In this document: in pieces, positions 54,238-64,000 of the stretch | Numbering within the stretch: the first letter of the stretch is position 1 | Layout: each line of letters begins with the position of its first letter | Assembly (NCBI GenBank): GCA_009701885.1 | Contig: WLJH01000002.1 | Coordinates: forward strand, 143,248 to 207,247 | DNA length: 64,000 nt | Direction of reading: 5' to 3' | DNA from: Actinomycetota bacterium | GTDB taxonomy: Bacteria; Actinomycetota; Actinomycetes; Propionibacteriales; Nocardioidaceae | Translations under genes and position numbers: made by a program | The notes under the pieces: model-generated | Told to the model about the DNA's origin: nothing | What the model saw: the letters and a program-made list of their open reading frames with translations, nothing else | Databases searched by the model: none

Positions 54238-55083
54238 GTGCTGACCACCCGCGACGGCGTGCGGCCCCTCGGGGTCGCCGACCTCCAGGACTTCCTGGAG
54301 CTCGCGGGGCGCGACCCGGTGGTCAACGTCTTCGCCGACTACCGCGCCCGCACCACGAGCCTCGAGCCGCGCTGGCTCGGCGGCGAGGTGTGGGGCCGGT
54401 TCGAGGGCGGTCATCTCCGCGCGGCCTGCCACGTCGGCGCCAACCTCGTGCCGGTCCAGGCCGACGAGGACGACGCCCGCGCGTTCGCCGAGCGGGCCCT
54501 GGCCCGCGGGCGGACCGTCTCCACGATCGTCGGGCCGCACGCCGCGGTCCGAGCCTTCTGGGACGCGGTCTCGCCCGCCTGGGGCACCCCGCGCGAGGTG
54601 CGCTGGCAGCAGCCCCACCTCGAGATCGCCACGGACCCGCTGGTGACCCCCGACGCCCTGGTGCGGCGTACGACGCGGGAGGACCTGGACCAGCTCTACC
54701 CGGCCTGCGTCGCGATGTACACCGAGGAGGTCGGCCTCTCCCCGGAGCTGGGCGGCGGCAGCGACCTCTACCGGGCCCGGGTGACCCAGCTGGTCAGCCG
54801 GGGCTGGTCCTTCGCCCGGTTCGACGAGGGCCGGCTGGTCTTCAAGGCCGAGGTCGCCTGCGCCTCCCCGCACGCGGCCCAGGTGCAGGGTGTCTGGGTG
54901 CCGCCGGACCGTCGAGGCGAGGGGCTGGCCGCGGCCGGCATGGCCGCGGTGGTCGACCTCGTGCGTCGCGACATCGCACCGGTCGTCTCGCTCTACGTCA
55001 ACGAGTGGAACCACGCGGCACGCCGGGCCTACGAGCGGGTCGGGTTCGTGGAGACCGCGCGCTTCTCGACCATCATGTTCTAG
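54238..55083 (+). CDS. GNAT acetyltransferase with N-terminal DUF4081-like domain
   Basis: This 281-residue protein has an N-terminal half resembling DUF4081 (about 1-120) and a C-terminal GNAT domain with the acetyl-CoA loop in VPPDRRGEGLAAAGMAAV and the final NHAARRAYERVGFVE. It follows ispG as in Streptomyces and Mycobacterium, where the equivalent gene is conserved but its substrate is unknown. Confidence 0.88.
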   Translation: MLTTRDGVRPLGVADLQDFLELAGRDPVVNVFADYRARTTSLEPRWLGGEVWGRFEGGHLRAACHVGANLVPVQADEDDARAFAERALARGRTVSTIVGPHAAVRAFWDAVSPAWGTPREVRWQQPHLEIATDPLVTPDALVRRTTREDLDQLYPACVAMYTEEVGLSPELGGGSDLYRARVTQLVSRGWSFARFDEGRLVFKAEVACASPHAAQVQGVWVPPDRRGEGLAAAGMAAVVDLVRRDIAPVVSLYVNEWNHAARRAYERVGFVETARFSTIMF

Positions 55084-55117
55084 AGGCCGGCTCCCGGCCC
55101 TCTGGCAGGCTCTGCGC

Positions 55118-55483
55118 GTGGCCCTCTCCCGCACCGCGCGCCTCGTCGCCGGCGTCCTGACCGTCAACGGCGTGCTGCACGTCGTCAAGCCGTCGCTCTA
55201 CGACCCGATCATGCCGCGCTGGGTGCCGGCACCCCGCGAGGTCGTCGTGTGGAGCGGGTACGCCGAGCTGGCGATCGCCGCGGGTCTGGCCGCGCCCCCG
55301 ACCCGGCGTGCGGCGGGCCTGGCCGGCGTCGGGCTACTGCTGGGGGTCTACCCCGCCAACGTGCAGATGACCGTCGACGCGCTCCAGGGCGACAACCGCG
55401 CCCTCCAGGCGGTCAGCATCGCCCGGCTGCCGCTGCAGTGGCCGATGGTCCGCGCGATGTGGCGCACCTGGCGCGAGGCCTGA
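55118..55483 (+). CDS. Small DoxX-like membrane protein
   Basis: This 121-residue protein has about four hydrophobic helices. VVKPSLYDPIMPRWVPAPRE and WSGYAELAIAAGLAAP match DoxX-like proteins. Role unknown; some relatives act in redox or membrane stress. GTG start at 55118, 34 bases after the GNAT gene. Confidence 0.75.
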   Translation: MALSRTARLVAGVLTVNGVLHVVKPSLYDPIMPRWVPAPREVVVWSGYAELAIAAGLAAPPTRRAAGLAGVGLLLGVYPANVQMTVDALQGDNRALQAVSIARLPLQWPMVRAMWRTWREA

Positions 55484-55513
55484 GCCCCGGGAGCCCGACC
55501 GGGCCCGCCCCGC

Positions 55514-56377
55514 TCACAGCCGCGGCAGGAGCGCCGCCACCTCCTCGAGCACCCGCTCCGAGGCGGCGTACGGCGCCGTCGGCCGTGGCCAGTGGGTGAC
55601 CGCGTCGGTGAACCCGAGCTCGCCCACCCGCCCCACGAGGTCGGTGAAGAACGCCGCGCTCGACAGCGCGGTGCGACCCGCGCTCCCGTGCAGGGTCCCG
55701 GCGGAGTCGAGCAGGACGTAGCGGGGCAGGGACCGCCCGTCCAGCGCCTCGTCGAGCACCCGGCTGGACTCCGCCAGGCCGGCGAGCCAGTCCTCCAGCG
55801 AGTCGGTGGCCGGCCCGGTGGTGACCCAGCCGTCGCCGACCCGGGCGGCGTAGCGCACCGAGCGCGGCCCGTTGCCCGCGACGACCAGCGGGGTGCGCAC
55901 CAGGCCTGGCAGGGTCCGGGCCCCGGCCACCGAGAACCACCGGCCCTCGGAATCGACGTGGTCGTCCTCGCGCAGCCGCACGAGCAGGTCGACGCTCTCC
56001 TGGAACCGGTCGACGCGCTCGCGCACCGACAGCGGCACCTCGCCGAGCACGCGTGAGTCGAGGTCCCCGCCGGTGCCGACGCCGAGGATGAACCGCCCGT
56101 CGCTGAGGTCCTCCAGCGCCTGGGCGTCGCGGTGCAGCAGGTAGGGATGGCGCAGGTTGGGGGACGCGACGAGCGTCCCGAGGCCGATCCGCGACGTCGT
56201 CGCTGCCGCGGCCGCCAGCACCGGGATGCCCGAGCGCCACGGCGAGTCGGGCAGCCCGCCCCAGACCAGGTGGTCGTAGGTCCAGGCGTGGGCGAAGCCC
56301 ATCTCCTCCGCCGCCCGCCAGCGCGGCGCTGCCTCGGCCCAGGGGAGGTCGGTCAGGAGCGTGATGCCGATGCGCAT
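55514..56377 (-). CDS. Luciferase-like (LLM class) flavin- or F420-dependent oxidoreductase
   Basis: This 287-residue TIM-barrel protein has [45 protein letters not shown] and [20 protein letters not shown], typical of the LLM family. Actinobacterial members often use cofactor F420. The substrate is unknown. The ATG at 56377 gives the conserved MRIGITLL start. It is convergent with the DoxX-like gene (30 bases between stops). Confidence 0.85.
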   Translation of the reverse strand: MRIGITLLTDLPWAEAAPRWRAAEEMGFAHAWTYDHLVWGGLPDSPWRSGIPVLAAAAATTSRIGLGTLVASPNLRHPYLLHRDAQALEDLSDGRFILGVGTGGDLDSRVLGEVPLSVRERVDRFQESVDLLVRLREDDHVDSEGRWFSVAGARTLPGLVRTPLVVAGNGPRSVRYAARVGDGWVTTGPATDSLEDWLAGLAESSRVLDEALDGRSLPRYVLLDSAGTLHGSAGRTALSSAAFFTDLVGRVGELGFTDAVTHWPRPTAPYAASERVLEEVAALLPRL

Positions 56378-56412
56378 GGAGCGAGAGTCTGGCACCCCTC
56401 ACGCGTCCCGGC

Positions 56413-57480
56413 TCACAGGTAGGGCGACCCCTTGCCGAGGTCCGAGGCCAGCTCGCAGTCCCGCCCGTCGCAGCGCACCAGGCCCGAGGAGTCCTTCGTG
56501 GCGACCTCGAGCAGCGCGGTGTCGGCGTCCTCGAACAGCAGCTGGCCGAGGTAGCCGTCGACGTGGTAACGACCGACCTGCTCGCCCTCGACGGTGCGGA
56601 CCCGCGCCTCGCTGGGACCGAGTCCGTCGGCCAGCGTGAAGACCGTCAGCACGTGGCTGCCGTCGGGCGAGAACTCCAGGACCGCCTCCTCGCACGAGCG
56701 CCACAGCTCCGCGCCCGGGTCGGACAGCGTGCTCACCACGGTGCAGCCGCCCTGGTACGGGTCCTTCGTGAACACGGCGAGCCGGTCGTTGAGCAGGTCG
56801 GCGCGGTAGCCGTACCGCCTCGAGACCCGGGTGCCTTCGCCGGTGGCGAGGTCCCAGGAGACGACCGGGCCGTTCTCCCCGGCGTGCACGACGGTCGTCG
56901 AGGACGCGTCGAGCGCAGTGGTGTAGCCCCTGCGCTTGCGCTGACCCAGCAGCTCGCCGGTGGTGGCGTCGTACGCGCGGAGCACGGTGTGCCGACGCGG
57001 CCGGCTGCGGAACCGCTCGGTCACCACGGTGGTGCCGTCGGTGCCCAGCAGCGCCGTCGCGCCGCGGACGTCGTCGAGCAGCACCCGGCTCGAGCTGCCT
57101 CCCGGCGCGATCGTGCGCACCGAGTGGTCCTCGCCGCGGACGGCGAGCACGACGTAGCGACCGTCGGGCCGGGTGCCGAGCAGCTGGAACCAGTCGGCGC
57201 GCACCCGGGTGACCACGCCGTCCTCCACGATGTCCCTGCGGTCGAGCCCGTCGCGGTAGGGCACGCTCGCGTCGGTCCCACGCTCCAGGCGCTCGGGGTC
57301 GAGCCGGGTGGGCCGTTCCTGGGGGGCGTCGGCGCGGGCGGCCGCCACCGAGACGTCGGCGCGGGCGGCCTCCACCGCGACGCCGGTGCTGGCGGCCGCG
57401 GTGAGCAGGGCGAGGGCCGCGAGAGCGGCGCGGGCGACCCGGCCGGGCCGGGCGGAGAGGGTCCGAGAGGGAGTGGTCAT
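56413..57480 (-). CDS. Secreted protein of unknown function with beta-propeller-like repeats
   Basis: This 355-residue protein has a signal peptide (basic start, hydrophobic stretch to about residue 33) and an Ala-rich stretch in which [17 protein letters not shown] forms a short internal repeat. The rest contains several strand-rich repeats such as [19 protein letters not shown] and [14 protein letters not shown] that suggest a PQQ/WD40-like propeller. No catalytic motif is seen. Four Cys residues near the C-terminal part could form disulphides. Function unknown. Confidence 0.75.
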   Translation of the reverse strand: MTTPSRTLSARPGRVARAALAALALLTAAASTGVAVEAARADVSVAAARADAPQERPTRLDPERLERGTDASVPYRDGLDRRDIVEDGVVTRVRADWFQLLGTRPDGRYVVLAVRGEDHSVRTIAPGGSSSRVLLDDVRGATALLGTDGTTVVTERFRSRPRRHTVLRAYDATTGELLGQRKRRGYTTALDASSTTVVHAGENGPVVSWDLATGEGTRVSRRYGYRADLLNDRLAVFTKDPYQGGCTVVSTLSDPGAELWRSCEEAVLEFSPDGSHVLTVFTLADGLGPSEARVRTVEGEQVGRYHVDGYLGQLLFEDADTALLEVATKDSSGLVRCDGRDCELASDLGKGSPYL

Positions 57481-57530
57481 GCCTCTGTGACGCAGCGGAT
57501 ACCCGTTCGGTTGTCATCGGCGCGGCGCCG

Positions 57531-57543
57531 TACCCTGAGCGCC
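57531..57543 (+). promoter_or_regulatory. Leaderless-type promoter of proS
   Basis: TACCCT at 57531-57536 lies seven bases before the ATG at 57544. TTGTCA at 57511-57516 is a possible -35, though its spacing is short. Confidence 0.45.
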
Positions 57544-59328
57544 ATGTCTGCCCGTCACCCCCGCGTCCTGCGGATGTCGTCCCTGTTCGTGCGCACGCTG
57601 CGAGAGGACCCCGCCGACGCCGAGGTGCCGAGTCACAGGCTGCTGGTCCGCGCGGGGTACATCCGCCGCGCCGCCCCGGGCATCTACACCTGGCTGCCGC
57701 TGGGCCTGCGGGTCCTGCGCAAGATCGAGGGCATCATCCGCGAGGAGATGGACGCCATCGGGGCCCAGGAGCTCAGCTTCCCCGCGCTGCTGCCCCGCGA
57801 GCCCTACGAGGCCACCAACCGCTGGACGGAGTACGGCGACGGCATCTTCCGGCTCAAGGACCGCAAGGACGCCGACTACCTCCTCGGTCCCACGCACGAG
57901 GAGATGTTCACCCTCGTGGTGAAGGACCTCTACTCCTCCTACAAGGACCTCCCGCTCTCGATCTACCAGGTCCAGACGAAGTACCGCGACGAGGCGCGTC
58001 CCCGCGCCGGCCTGCTGCGCGGGCGCGAGTTCGTCATGAAGGACTCCTACTCCTTCGACATCGACGACGCGGGCCTGGAGGAGAGCTACCAGAAGCACCG
58101 CGACGCCTACGTCCGGATCTTCGACCGGCTCGGCTTCGAGTACGTCGTCGTCAAGGCCACCTCGGGCGCCATGGGCGGCTCCCGGTCGGAGGAGTTCCTG
58201 GCCAAGGCCGAGGTCGGCGAGGACACCTACGTCAGCTGCTCCACCTGCGACTACGCCGCCAACGTCGAGGCGGTCGAGGTCCGTGCGCCTGCGGCCGCGT
58301 CGTACGCCGACGCGCCGGCCGCGCACGCCGAGGCCACCCCCGGGACCCCCACCATCGACACCCTGGTCGACCACCTCAACGAGGCCTTCCCCCGCGCGGA
58401 CCGTGCGTGGACGGCGGCCGACACCCTCAAGAACGTGCTTGTGCAGCTGGTGCACCCCACCGGCGAGAAGGAGCCCCTGGCGATCGGCGTGCCCGGTGAC
58501 CGCGAGGTCGACCTCAAGCGCCTGGAGGGCCAGCTCGAGCCGATCCAGGTCGAGCCGATGGACGAGGCGGCCCTCAAGGAGCACCCCGCCCTGGTCAAGG
58601 GCTACATCGGTCCCGGCGGCATCGCTGCGGCCGGGATCCGCTACCTCGTCGACCCCCGGGTCGTGGAGGGCACGGCGTGGGTCACCGGCGCGGACGTCGA
58701 GGGCAGCCACGTGCTGGACCTCGTCGTGGGCCGCGACTTCACCCCTGACGGCACCATCGAGGCCGCCGAGGTCCGTGAGGGCGACCACTGCCCGCGCTGC
58801 GACGACGGCACGCTGCACGCCGCCCGCGGCATCGAGATGGGCCACGTCTTCCAGCTCGGTCGCAAGTACGCCGAGGCGCTGGACCTGCGCGTCCTGGACG
58901 AGAACGGCAAGCTCGTCACGGTCACCATGGGCTCCTACGGCGTGGGCGTCAGTCGGGCCGTGGCCGCGGTCGCCGAGGGCACGCTCGACGAGATCGGCCT
59001 GTGCTGGCCCCGCAACGTGGCGCCGGCCGACGTGCACCTGGTCGCCGCCGGCAAGGACGAGGCCGTCTTCAGCGCTGCGGACCGGATCGCCCACGAGCTG
59101 GCGGAGCAGGGCGTCGAGGTGCTCTACGACGACCGCACCGGCAAGGTCAGCCCCGGGGTGAAGTTCAAGGACGCCGAGCTGATCGGCGTGCCGACGATCG
59201 TCGTGGTGGGCAAGTCCCTGGCCGAGTCCGGCACCGTCGAGGTCCGCGACCGGCGTACCGGCGAGAAGGCCGAGCTGGCGGCCGACCACGTCGTCGACCA
59301 CCTGGTGCGGCTGGTCAACGCCGGCTGA
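57544..59328 (+). CDS. proS: Proline--tRNA ligase, bacterial type
   Basis: This 594-residue class II synthetase has motif 1 near [20 protein letters not shown], motif 2 [20 protein letters not shown], an insertion (INS) editing domain between motifs 2 and 3 (about 225-400), motif 3 [16 protein letters not shown], and a C-terminal anticodon-binding domain with GVEVLYDDR. It charges tRNA-Pro. The ATG at 57544 matches the promoter, although an in-frame ATG ten codons later ([10 protein letters not shown]) is also plausible. Confidence 0.97.
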   Translation: MSARHPRVLRMSSLFVRTLREDPADAEVPSHRLLVRAGYIRRAAPGIYTWLPLGLRVLRKIEGIIREEMDAIGAQELSFPALLPREPYEATNRWTEYGDGIFRLKDRKDADYLLGPTHEEMFTLVVKDLYSSYKDLPLSIYQVQTKYRDEARPRAGLLRGREFVMKDSYSFDIDDAGLEESYQKHRDAYVRIFDRLGFEYVVVKATSGAMGGSRSEEFLAKAEVGEDTYVSCSTCDYAANVEAVEVRAPAAASYADAPAAHAEATPGTPTIDTLVDHLNEAFPRADRAWTAADTLKNVLVQLVHPTGEKEPLAIGVPGDREVDLKRLEGQLEPIQVEPMDEAALKEHPALVKGYIGPGGIAAAGIRYLVDPRVVEGTAWVTGADVEGSHVLDLVVGRDFTPDGTIEAAEVREGDHCPRCDDGTLHAARGIEMGHVFQLGRKYAEALDLRVLDENGKLVTVTMGSYGVGVSRAVAAVAEGTLDEIGLCWPRNVAPADVHLVAAGKDEAVFSAADRIAHELAEQGVEVLYDDRTGKVSPGVKFKDAELIGVPTIVVVGKSLAESGTVEVRDRRTGEKAELAADHVVDHLVRLVNAG

Positions 59329-59346
59329 TCCACCCGCACCGAGCGC

Positions 59347-59380
59347 ACCGGCCCCGGCCCCCTGTGGGTCCGGGGCCGGT
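59347..59380. terminator. Bidirectional stem-loop between proS and the TetR gene
   Basis: ACCGGCCCCGG (59347-59357) is exactly complementary to 59370-59380 with a 12-base loop that can extend the stem. The flanking genes are convergent, so it can serve both. There is no T-tract, as is usual in high-GC genomes. Confidence 0.65.
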
Positions 59381-59392
59381 CCGGCTCGTGGG

Positions 59393-60097
59393 TCAGGTCC
59401 GTCCGGACCGCCCGTCGGTCGTGCTGCCGGGCTCGCCGCCGGACCCGCGCCCGAGCCCCTGCAGCAGGCCGATGACGGCGCGGTGCGCCTCCTGGCGGGC
59501 CGCGGCCGGGTCCGCGGCGGCAGCGACGAAGAGTGCGGCCTCGCCGAGGGCGCCCATCAGCACGTGCGCCAGCGCCTCGACCGGGGCCCCCGCGGGCGCG
59601 TACGCCGCCACGGCCTGCTCGACCAGGCCCAGCCCGTGCCGGTGCCCGACCTCGCGCCACGCGCTCCAGCCGAGCGCCGCCGGACCCTCGACCAGGGTGA
59701 TCCGGTGGATCGTGGGGTCGGCGCAGGCGTCGAGGTAGGCGTCCAGCCCGGCCACGAGTCGCGCCGCGGGGTCCTCGGCGCCCTCCATCGCCCGCGCCAC
59801 GCGGTCGACGACCTCAGCCTCGACGGCCTCGAGCACCGCCGCGAAGAGGCCCGCCTTGCCGTCGTACTGGTGGTAGAGCGCGCCGCGCGTCACCCCCGCT
59901 GCCCGGGCCAGCTCGTCGGTGGCCACCTCGGCGAAGCCCTTGGTGCTGAACAGCGTCCGGCCGGCCTCGACGAGGGCAGCGCGGGTCGTCGCGTTGCGCT
60001 CGGCCTGCGTACGCCGTCCGCCCGTCGCCGCGGAGGAGCGACCCTCGGCCGCCGAGGCGTGCGAGGGCGCGGGGAGGTCGGTGGGGGAGTCGTTCAT
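59393..60097 (-). CDS. TetR family transcriptional regulator
   Basis: This 234-residue protein has the TetR DNA-binding domain (about 30-80; LVEAGRTLFSTKGFAEVATD then ARAAGVTRGALYHQYDGKAG) and a variable ligand-binding C-terminal domain. The ATG at 60097 was preferred over one four codons upstream. A near-perfect 25-bp palindrome 55 bases upstream may be its operator. Target genes beyond itself are unknown. Confidence 0.9.
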   Translation of the reverse strand: MNDSPTDLPAPSHASAAEGRSSAATGGRRTQAERNATTRAALVEAGRTLFSTKGFAEVATDELARAAGVTRGALYHQYDGKAGLFAAVLEAVEAEVVDRVARAMEGAEDPAARLVAGLDAYLDACADPTIHRITLVEGPAALGWSAWREVGHRHGLGLVEQAVAAYAPAGAPVEALAHVLMGALGEAALFVAAAADPAAARQEAHRAVIGLLQGLGRGSGGEPGSTTDGRSGRT

Positions 60098-60151
60098 GCC
60101 GGGACCCATGGTGCCTGCTCACGCGTCAGGGCCGCTGACGGCGTCCGACTG

Positions 60152-60176
60152 CACATTTCTGCATTGCAGGAATGTG
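60152..60176. promoter_or_regulatory. Palindromic operator candidate for the TetR regulator
   Basis: CACATTTCTGCATTGCAGGAATGTG reads almost the same on both strands (25 bases, 11 of 12 pairs match around the central base at 60164). It is AT-richer than its surroundings and 55-79 bases upstream of the TetR start, the usual place for autoregulation. Confidence 0.55.
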
Positions 60177-60388
60177 GGGCAACTGACAGGTGTGAGGAAC
60201 CGGAGCCGGTGGGCAAGATGCTGCTCGGCTCGCACCGACGACGTCCCCCGTCCGGCGCGGGCCACCGGCCTGCACGCAGGTCGTCCGGCACGCGGCTCCG
60301 GCCCCTCGGGGAAGATCTCGGGACTTCCCGCGGGGGGCCGGTCCGCGTCACGCGGGCGCGACCGGTCCGTCCGACAGGTCGCGCCGGC

Positions 60389-61393
60389 TCACGTCGACAG
60401 GTCGCCAGCGCCGGGCAGCGGCTCGGAGTCGCCGCCCAGACCCACCGCCGAGACCGCGACCGAGGTGAGCGCCTGCGCGGCCCACCGACGGGTCGCCCCC
60501 GTGCTCGAGGCGACCAGGAAGGCCCAGGCGGTCGCGCTCGACCGCTCCACGCGCACCGCAGCCTCGGCTGCGGCCGCCGGTGAGGACAGGTCCTCCGGCA
60601 CGACGTACGCCGCCTCGCTCTGCACCGGCTCGGCCCCCTGCGCCAGCAGCGCCGCGGCCAGCAGGTCGCGGCGGGCACGGTGGGAGTCGTGGGCCCCGGA
60701 GAGGCGCTCGAACAGGTCGGGCGTCGCAGACATCGACGTCGCCGCCCCCACGGACCCCAGGACCCACACGGCGGCGTGCTCGGAGGCCAGGACCCGCTGC
60801 AGCGCGTCGAGACCCTCCGGCCCCGCCGCCCGGCCGGGGCCTTCCGGTCGTTGCGTCCGAGCCCGGTCGGCGCCGTCTCCCGGGGCGAGCAGGGCCACCT
60901 GCTGGGCGGTCCCGGCGGCGACCGCCGCGAGCAGCCGGGCCAGGGGACCGCTGTCCGCGGCCACGGACCACGTCACCATCCGGCGCTGCAGCCGCTCCTC
61001 CTCGCGCAGCAGCGAGGCGAGGGCCGCCGTCGGGTCACCCCCGACCCGCGGCCGTCGCGCGGGTGCCGCAGCGGCCCCGTCGGGGTCGAGCGCCGTCAGC
61101 TGTGCCCGGTGGGTGCGCTGGAGGTCGGCGAGGCGTCCCCGGAGTGGGCGGTGCCGACGTCTGGTCGCGGCCACCAGCAGGTCGAGGGCCAGCAGGTCGG
61201 TGCGGGCGCCGTCGACGACGGCCTCGTCGTCCGCGGCGACGGACGGGCCCCTCGACGACCTGCTGGACGACCCGGACCGGGACCCACGGGGGTCGTCCTC
61301 GTCACGTCCGCACGCCACGGTCGTGATCCCGGCCACCAGGCCCACCGCGGCCAGCGCCGCCCGGCGGCTCGGAGCGGGTCGGGCGGAGGGCAC
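60389..61393 (-). CDS. DUF4439 ferritin-like lipoprotein
   Basis: This 334-residue protein has a lipoprotein-type signal with VGLVAGITTVACG, a Ser/Asp-rich linker, then two helical regions. The second (about 195-330; LQRVLASEHAAVWVLG and DSHRARRDLLAAAL) matches the ferritin-like DUF4439 domain found just upstream of rimP in many actinobacteria. The first helical region (about 55-170) may be a related four-helix unit. Function unknown. GTG start at 61393, divergent from rimP. Confidence 0.8.
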   Translation of the reverse strand: MPSARPAPSRRAALAAVGLVAGITTVACGRDEDDPRGSRSGSSSRSSRGPSVAADDEAVVDGARTDLLALDLLVAATRRRHRPLRGRLADLQRTHRAQLTALDPDGAAAAPARRPRVGGDPTAALASLLREEERLQRRMVTWSVAADSGPLARLLAAVAAGTAQQVALLAPGDGADRARTQRPEGPGRAAGPEGLDALQRVLASEHAAVWVLGSVGAATSMSATPDLFERLSGAHDSHRARRDLLAAALLAQGAEPVQSEAAYVVPEDLSSPAAAAEAAVRVERSSATAWAFLVASSTGATRRWAAQALTSVAVSAVGLGGDSEPLPGAGDLST

Positions 61394-61423
61394 CGGACGA
61401 CCCTAGGACATGCGCGATCGGGC

Positions 61424-61429
61424 TAGGGT
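61424..61429 (+). promoter_or_regulatory. Candidate -10 box for the rimP-nusA operon
   Basis: TAGGGT at 61424-61429 fits TANNNT and would give a leader of about 80 bases before rimP. No clear -35 is visible. This is a minimal prediction. Confidence 0.35.
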
Positions 61430-61517
61430 GTGCGGACCGACGGGCCCGCCCGTCGTCCGGCAGGCAGCCGGTACCACCCCAGCACCGCCCCCAAGTGAAG
61501 ATCGAGAGGACCACCTC

Positions 61518-62105
61518 GTGGACAACGCCAAGCAGGACGCGACGAGGGAGAGGGTGGAGGCCGCGCTCGTCGGCCCGCTCGCAGCCCTCGGTCTCGACGT
61601 CGAGGCGGTCGAGCTCACCCCGGCCGGCAAGCGCCGGGTCCTGCGGGTCGCCGTCGACAAGGACGGCGGGGTGTCCCTGGACGACGTCGCCGAGGCCACC
61701 CGCGAGGTCGACCGGGTCCTGGAGGAGGGTGACGCCATGGGCGAGCACCCCTACACGCTCGAGGTCACCTCGCGCGGCGTGGACCGGCCCCTGGTCGCGC
61801 CGCGGCACTGGCGCCGCAACGCCGACCGCCTGGTCAAGGTGACCCTCGAGCCGCCGCTGACCGGCGAGGTCACCGGCCGGATCATCGACTGCGACGAGGA
61901 CGCGGACGGCGGGGGCGTGCGGCTCGACGTCGACGGCGAGGTGCGCCGCATCGCCTACGCCGACGTCAAGAAGGCCCTCGTGCAGATCGAGTTCAACCGC
62001 CGCCCCCAGGCCACCGAGCCGGGCGAGGACGGTCAGGGCGACGACGAGCCCGACGCGCTGGACGAGCACGACACCGAGATCGACGAGGACGGGGAGGACC
62101 GCTGA
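61518..62105 (+). CDS. rimP: Ribosome maturation factor RimP
   Basis: This 195-residue protein has the RimP core: an N-terminal alpha/beta domain ([36 protein letters not shown]) and a C-terminal SH3-like domain with [22 protein letters not shown]. It assists 30S maturation. The last 35 residues form a Glu/Asp-rich tail. The GTG at 61518 follows AGAGGA. The nusA ATG overlaps its stop by one base. Confidence 0.94.
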   Translation: MDNAKQDATRERVEAALVGPLAALGLDVEAVELTPAGKRRVLRVAVDKDGGVSLDDVAEATREVDRVLEEGDAMGEHPYTLEVTSRGVDRPLVAPRHWRRNADRLVKVTLEPPLTGEVTGRIIDCDEDADGGGVRLDVDGEVRRIAYADVKKALVQIEFNRRPQATEPGEDGQGDDEPDALDEHDTEIDEDGEDR

Positions 62106-63085
62106 TGGACATCGACATGAGCATCCTGCGGATGCTGGAGCGCGAGAAGGAGATCTCCTTCGAGGTCCTGGTCGAGGCGATCGAGCAGGCCCTGCTCACC
62201 GCCTACCTCAAGACCCCGGGCGCCTACGAGCAGGCCCGGGTCGAGCTGGACCGCAAGACCGGTCACGTCACCGTGATGGCTGCCGAGCTGGACGACGACG
62301 GCGAGAAGATCGGGGAGTTCGAGGACACCCCGGCCGGCTTCGGCCGGATCGCCGCGACGACGGCGAAGCAGATCATGCTGCAGCGCCTGCGCGAGGCCCA
62401 GGACGACATCACGTTCGGGGAGTTCTCCGGCCGCGAGGGCGACATCGTCTCCGGGGTCATCCAACAGGGCCGCAACCCCGACGACGTCATGGTCGACCTG
62501 GGCAAGCTCGAGGCGCTGCTCCCGGTGAGCGAGCGGGTGCCGGGGGAGAGCTACGAGCACGGCACCCGGATCAAGTGCCTGGTCGTCTCGGTCCGCAAGG
62601 GCATGCGCGGCCCGCAGGTGACGCTGTCGCGGTCCCACCCCAACCTGGTCAAGAAGCTCTTCGCCCTGGAGGTGCCCGAGATCGCCGACGGTTCGGTCGA
62701 GATCGCTGGCATCGCGCGCGAGGCCGGGCACCGCACCAAGATCGCGGTCGCCCCCCGCGCGCAGGGGGTCAACGCCAAGGGCGCCTGCATCGGGCCGATG
62801 GGCCAGCGGGTGCGCAACGTGATGGCCGAGCTGCACGGCGAGAAGATCGACATCGTGGACTGGTCCGACGACCCGGCCACCCTTGTCGCCAGCGCGCTCT
62901 CCCCGGCGCGGGTCACCTCGGTCGAGGTCGTTGACGCCGCGGCGCGCTCGGCGCGCGTGGTCGTGCCCGACTTCCAGCTCTCCCTGGCCATCGGCAAGGA
63001 GGGCCAGAACGCCCGCCTGGCCGCGCGGCTGACCGGGTGGCGCATCGACATCCGCTCGGACGAGGCGCCGGCCCCGCAGGAGTGA
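62105..63085 (+). CDS. nusA: Transcription termination/antitermination protein NusA
   Basis: This 326-residue protein has the NusA N-terminal RNA polymerase-binding domain (1-110), an S1 domain (about 120-190; [20 protein letters not shown]) and two KH domains with [20 protein letters not shown] and [20 protein letters not shown]. It lacks the extra acidic repeats of enterobacterial NusA, as usual in actinobacteria. Confidence 0.97.
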   Translation: MDIDMSILRMLEREKEISFEVLVEAIEQALLTAYLKTPGAYEQARVELDRKTGHVTVMAAELDDDGEKIGEFEDTPAGFGRIAATTAKQIMLQRLREAQDDITFGEFSGREGDIVSGVIQQGRNPDDVMVDLGKLEALLPVSERVPGESYEHGTRIKCLVVSVRKGMRGPQVTLSRSHPNLVKKLFALEVPEIADGSVEIAGIAREAGHRTKIAVAPRAQGVNAKGACIGPMGQRVRNVMAELHGEKIDIVDWSDDPATLVASALSPARVTSVEVVDAAARSARVVVPDFQLSLAIGKEGQNARLAARLTGWRIDIRSDEAPAPQE

Positions 63086-63208
63086 GCAGGTGCCGTGCCC
63101 GACGTCGTACGACGTGGCGCCGGGCCGCCTGACGCCGGACACGCCCGACCGCGGGGGCGAGCTCCCCGGTTCGGCCGAGGAGCTGCCGAGGGGCTATGGT
63201 GTTCCGCG

Positions 63209-63556
63209 GTGGCCCACCAAGACACAACCCCTGCGCGCCCGGTTCTCCCGTCCTCGGACGGCCCGGTCCGGACGTGCATCGGATGTCGGCAGCGGGCCGC
63301 CAGACGCGAGCTGTTGCGCCTCGTCGTGGGCTCGGTGGACGACCGCCCGGTCGTCCTCCCCGATCCCACCGGCAGCGCGGCCGGCCGCGGGGCGCACCTG
63401 CACCCCACGACCGCGTGCTACGAGCTGGCCGTCAAGCGGAAGGCCTTCGCCCGAGCCCTGCGAGCAGCAGGTGGGCAGGGACTCCCGACCGACGCGGTCG
63501 CCCAGCACCTCGCCCGCGTCCCCGCACACCGCGACCGGACCGATCCGGACGCATGA
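63209..63556 (+). CDS. YlxR/RnpM family RNA-binding protein
   Basis: This protein of about 115 residues has the YlxR core VRTCIGCRQRAARRELLRLV, PDPTGSAAGRGAHLHPT, CYELAVKRKAFARAL. The family lies between nusA and infB. In Bacillus a member (RnpM) binds RNase P RNA. The GTG at 63209 is the most plausible start; no strong ribosome-binding site is seen and an internal start is possible. Confidence 0.88.
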   Translation: MAHQDTTPARPVLPSSDGPVRTCIGCRQRAARRELLRLVVGSVDDRPVVLPDPTGSAAGRGAHLHPTTACYELAVKRKAFARALRAAGGQGLPTDAVAQHLARVPAHRDRTDPDA

Positions 63557-63675
63557 CCAGGAACTGGAGCAGCAGCTCATGAGCACTCGATGAGTACTTC
63601 CCGATGAGTTTGCACCACCACTAGACGGTCTCGAGCAGCACCCGGACACGGGTCTCGGGGCCAAAGAGGAGAATT

Positions 63676-64000
63676 GTGGCCAAGACCCGCGTTCACGAGC
63701 TCGCCAAGGAGTTCGGAGTCGAGAGCAAGTTCGTTCTCGAGAAGTTCAAGGAGATGGGTGAGTTCGTCAAGTCGGCGAGCTCGACCGTCGAGCTGCCCGC
63801 CGAGATGCGTTTCCGCAAGGAGATCGGCGAGAAGCTGAAGGCCGAGCAGGCCGGTGGCGGTGCCCCTGCCGAGAAGCCTGCTCCCGCCAAGAAGGCCGCT
63901 GCGAAGCCGGCCGCTCCCGCTGCCCCCGCCGCCGAGTCGGCCCCCGAGGCCCCTGCTGCTGCCGCGCCGGCCGCCCCGGCGCCCGCCAAGCCGGCCGCCA
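63676..64000 (+). CDS. infB: Translation initiation factor IF-2, N-terminal part (runs past window end)
   Basis: The GTG at 63676, preceded by GAGGAG, begins [20 protein letters not shown], the actinobacterial IF-2 N-terminal domain. A Lys/Ala/Pro-rich low-complexity region starts around residue 60. The frame is still open at 64000, so the GTPase domain is outside the window. Confidence 0.95.
   Translation, partial: MAKTRVHELAKEFGVESKFVLEKFKEMGEFVKSASSTVELPAEMRFRKEIGEKLKAEQAGGGAPAEKPAPAKKAAAKPAAPAAPAAESAPEAPAAAAPAAPAPAKPAA

Noticed and set aside
1..64000. tRNA or rRNA genes
   Set aside because: Reading for T-loop GTTCRANNC with paired acceptor arms found no convincing candidate outside coding sequence; a covariance-model search would be decisive.

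Overview
This window is high-GC chromosomal DNA from an actinobacterium, most likely Nocardioides or another member of Nocardioidaceae. The genus is inferred from gene content and protein style, not from a marker gene. Genes have strong G/C third-position bias, many GTG starts, frequent ATGA/GTGA overlaps and several leaderless-type promoters. I saw no rRNA, tRNA, CRISPR array, prophage or recognisable insertion sequence.

Layout: 1-3.4 kb is the end of a Flp/Tad-type secretion cluster (TadE/TadG-like pseudopilin genes). 3.5-8.4 kb holds yraN, a ComM/YifB-like AAA protein, dprA, a XerC-type recombinase and a secreted M23 protein. 8.4-15.3 kb is the translation and cell-envelope core: rpsB, tsf, pyrH, frr, cdsA, a histidine phosphatase, a small membrane protein and rlmN. 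15.3-18.2 kb holds a GNAT protein, a LOG-like protein and a RIO-like kinase.

18.3-49.2 kb is mostly a nitrogen block. It has ddaH (dimethylarginine hydrolysis) with an Lrp-type regulator, a potDABC polyamine importer, an FAD amine oxidoreductase, an MmsA-like dehydrogenase, and a MarR regulator beside a signal-less UrtA/AmiC-like binding protein. An eleven-gene minus-strand run, urtABCDE-ureABCFGD, follows for urea uptake and hydrolysis. Three damaged genes (truncated phosphotransferase, GT39 with an internal amber codon, frameshifted DUF222-HNH gene) come next. The block ends with polyamine catabolism: class III aminotransferase, amidohydrolase, aminobutyraldehyde dehydrogenase, saccharopine-dehydrogenase-like protein and GABA aminotransferase. 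Three promoters in the block share a paired sequence motif that may be a common operator.

49.2-64 kb returns to core genes: dxr, rseP, ispG, GNAT, DoxX-like, a luciferase-like oxidoreductase, a secreted protein, proS, a TetR regulator, a DUF4439 lipoprotein, rimP, nusA, ylxR/rnpM and the start of infB. The dxr-rseP-ispG run is interrupted by an AbiEi/DUF559 nuclease-like gene bracketed by three related palindromes. That module is the strongest candidate for an undescribed element here. A second palindrome family near the M23 gene shares a ten-base core with it.
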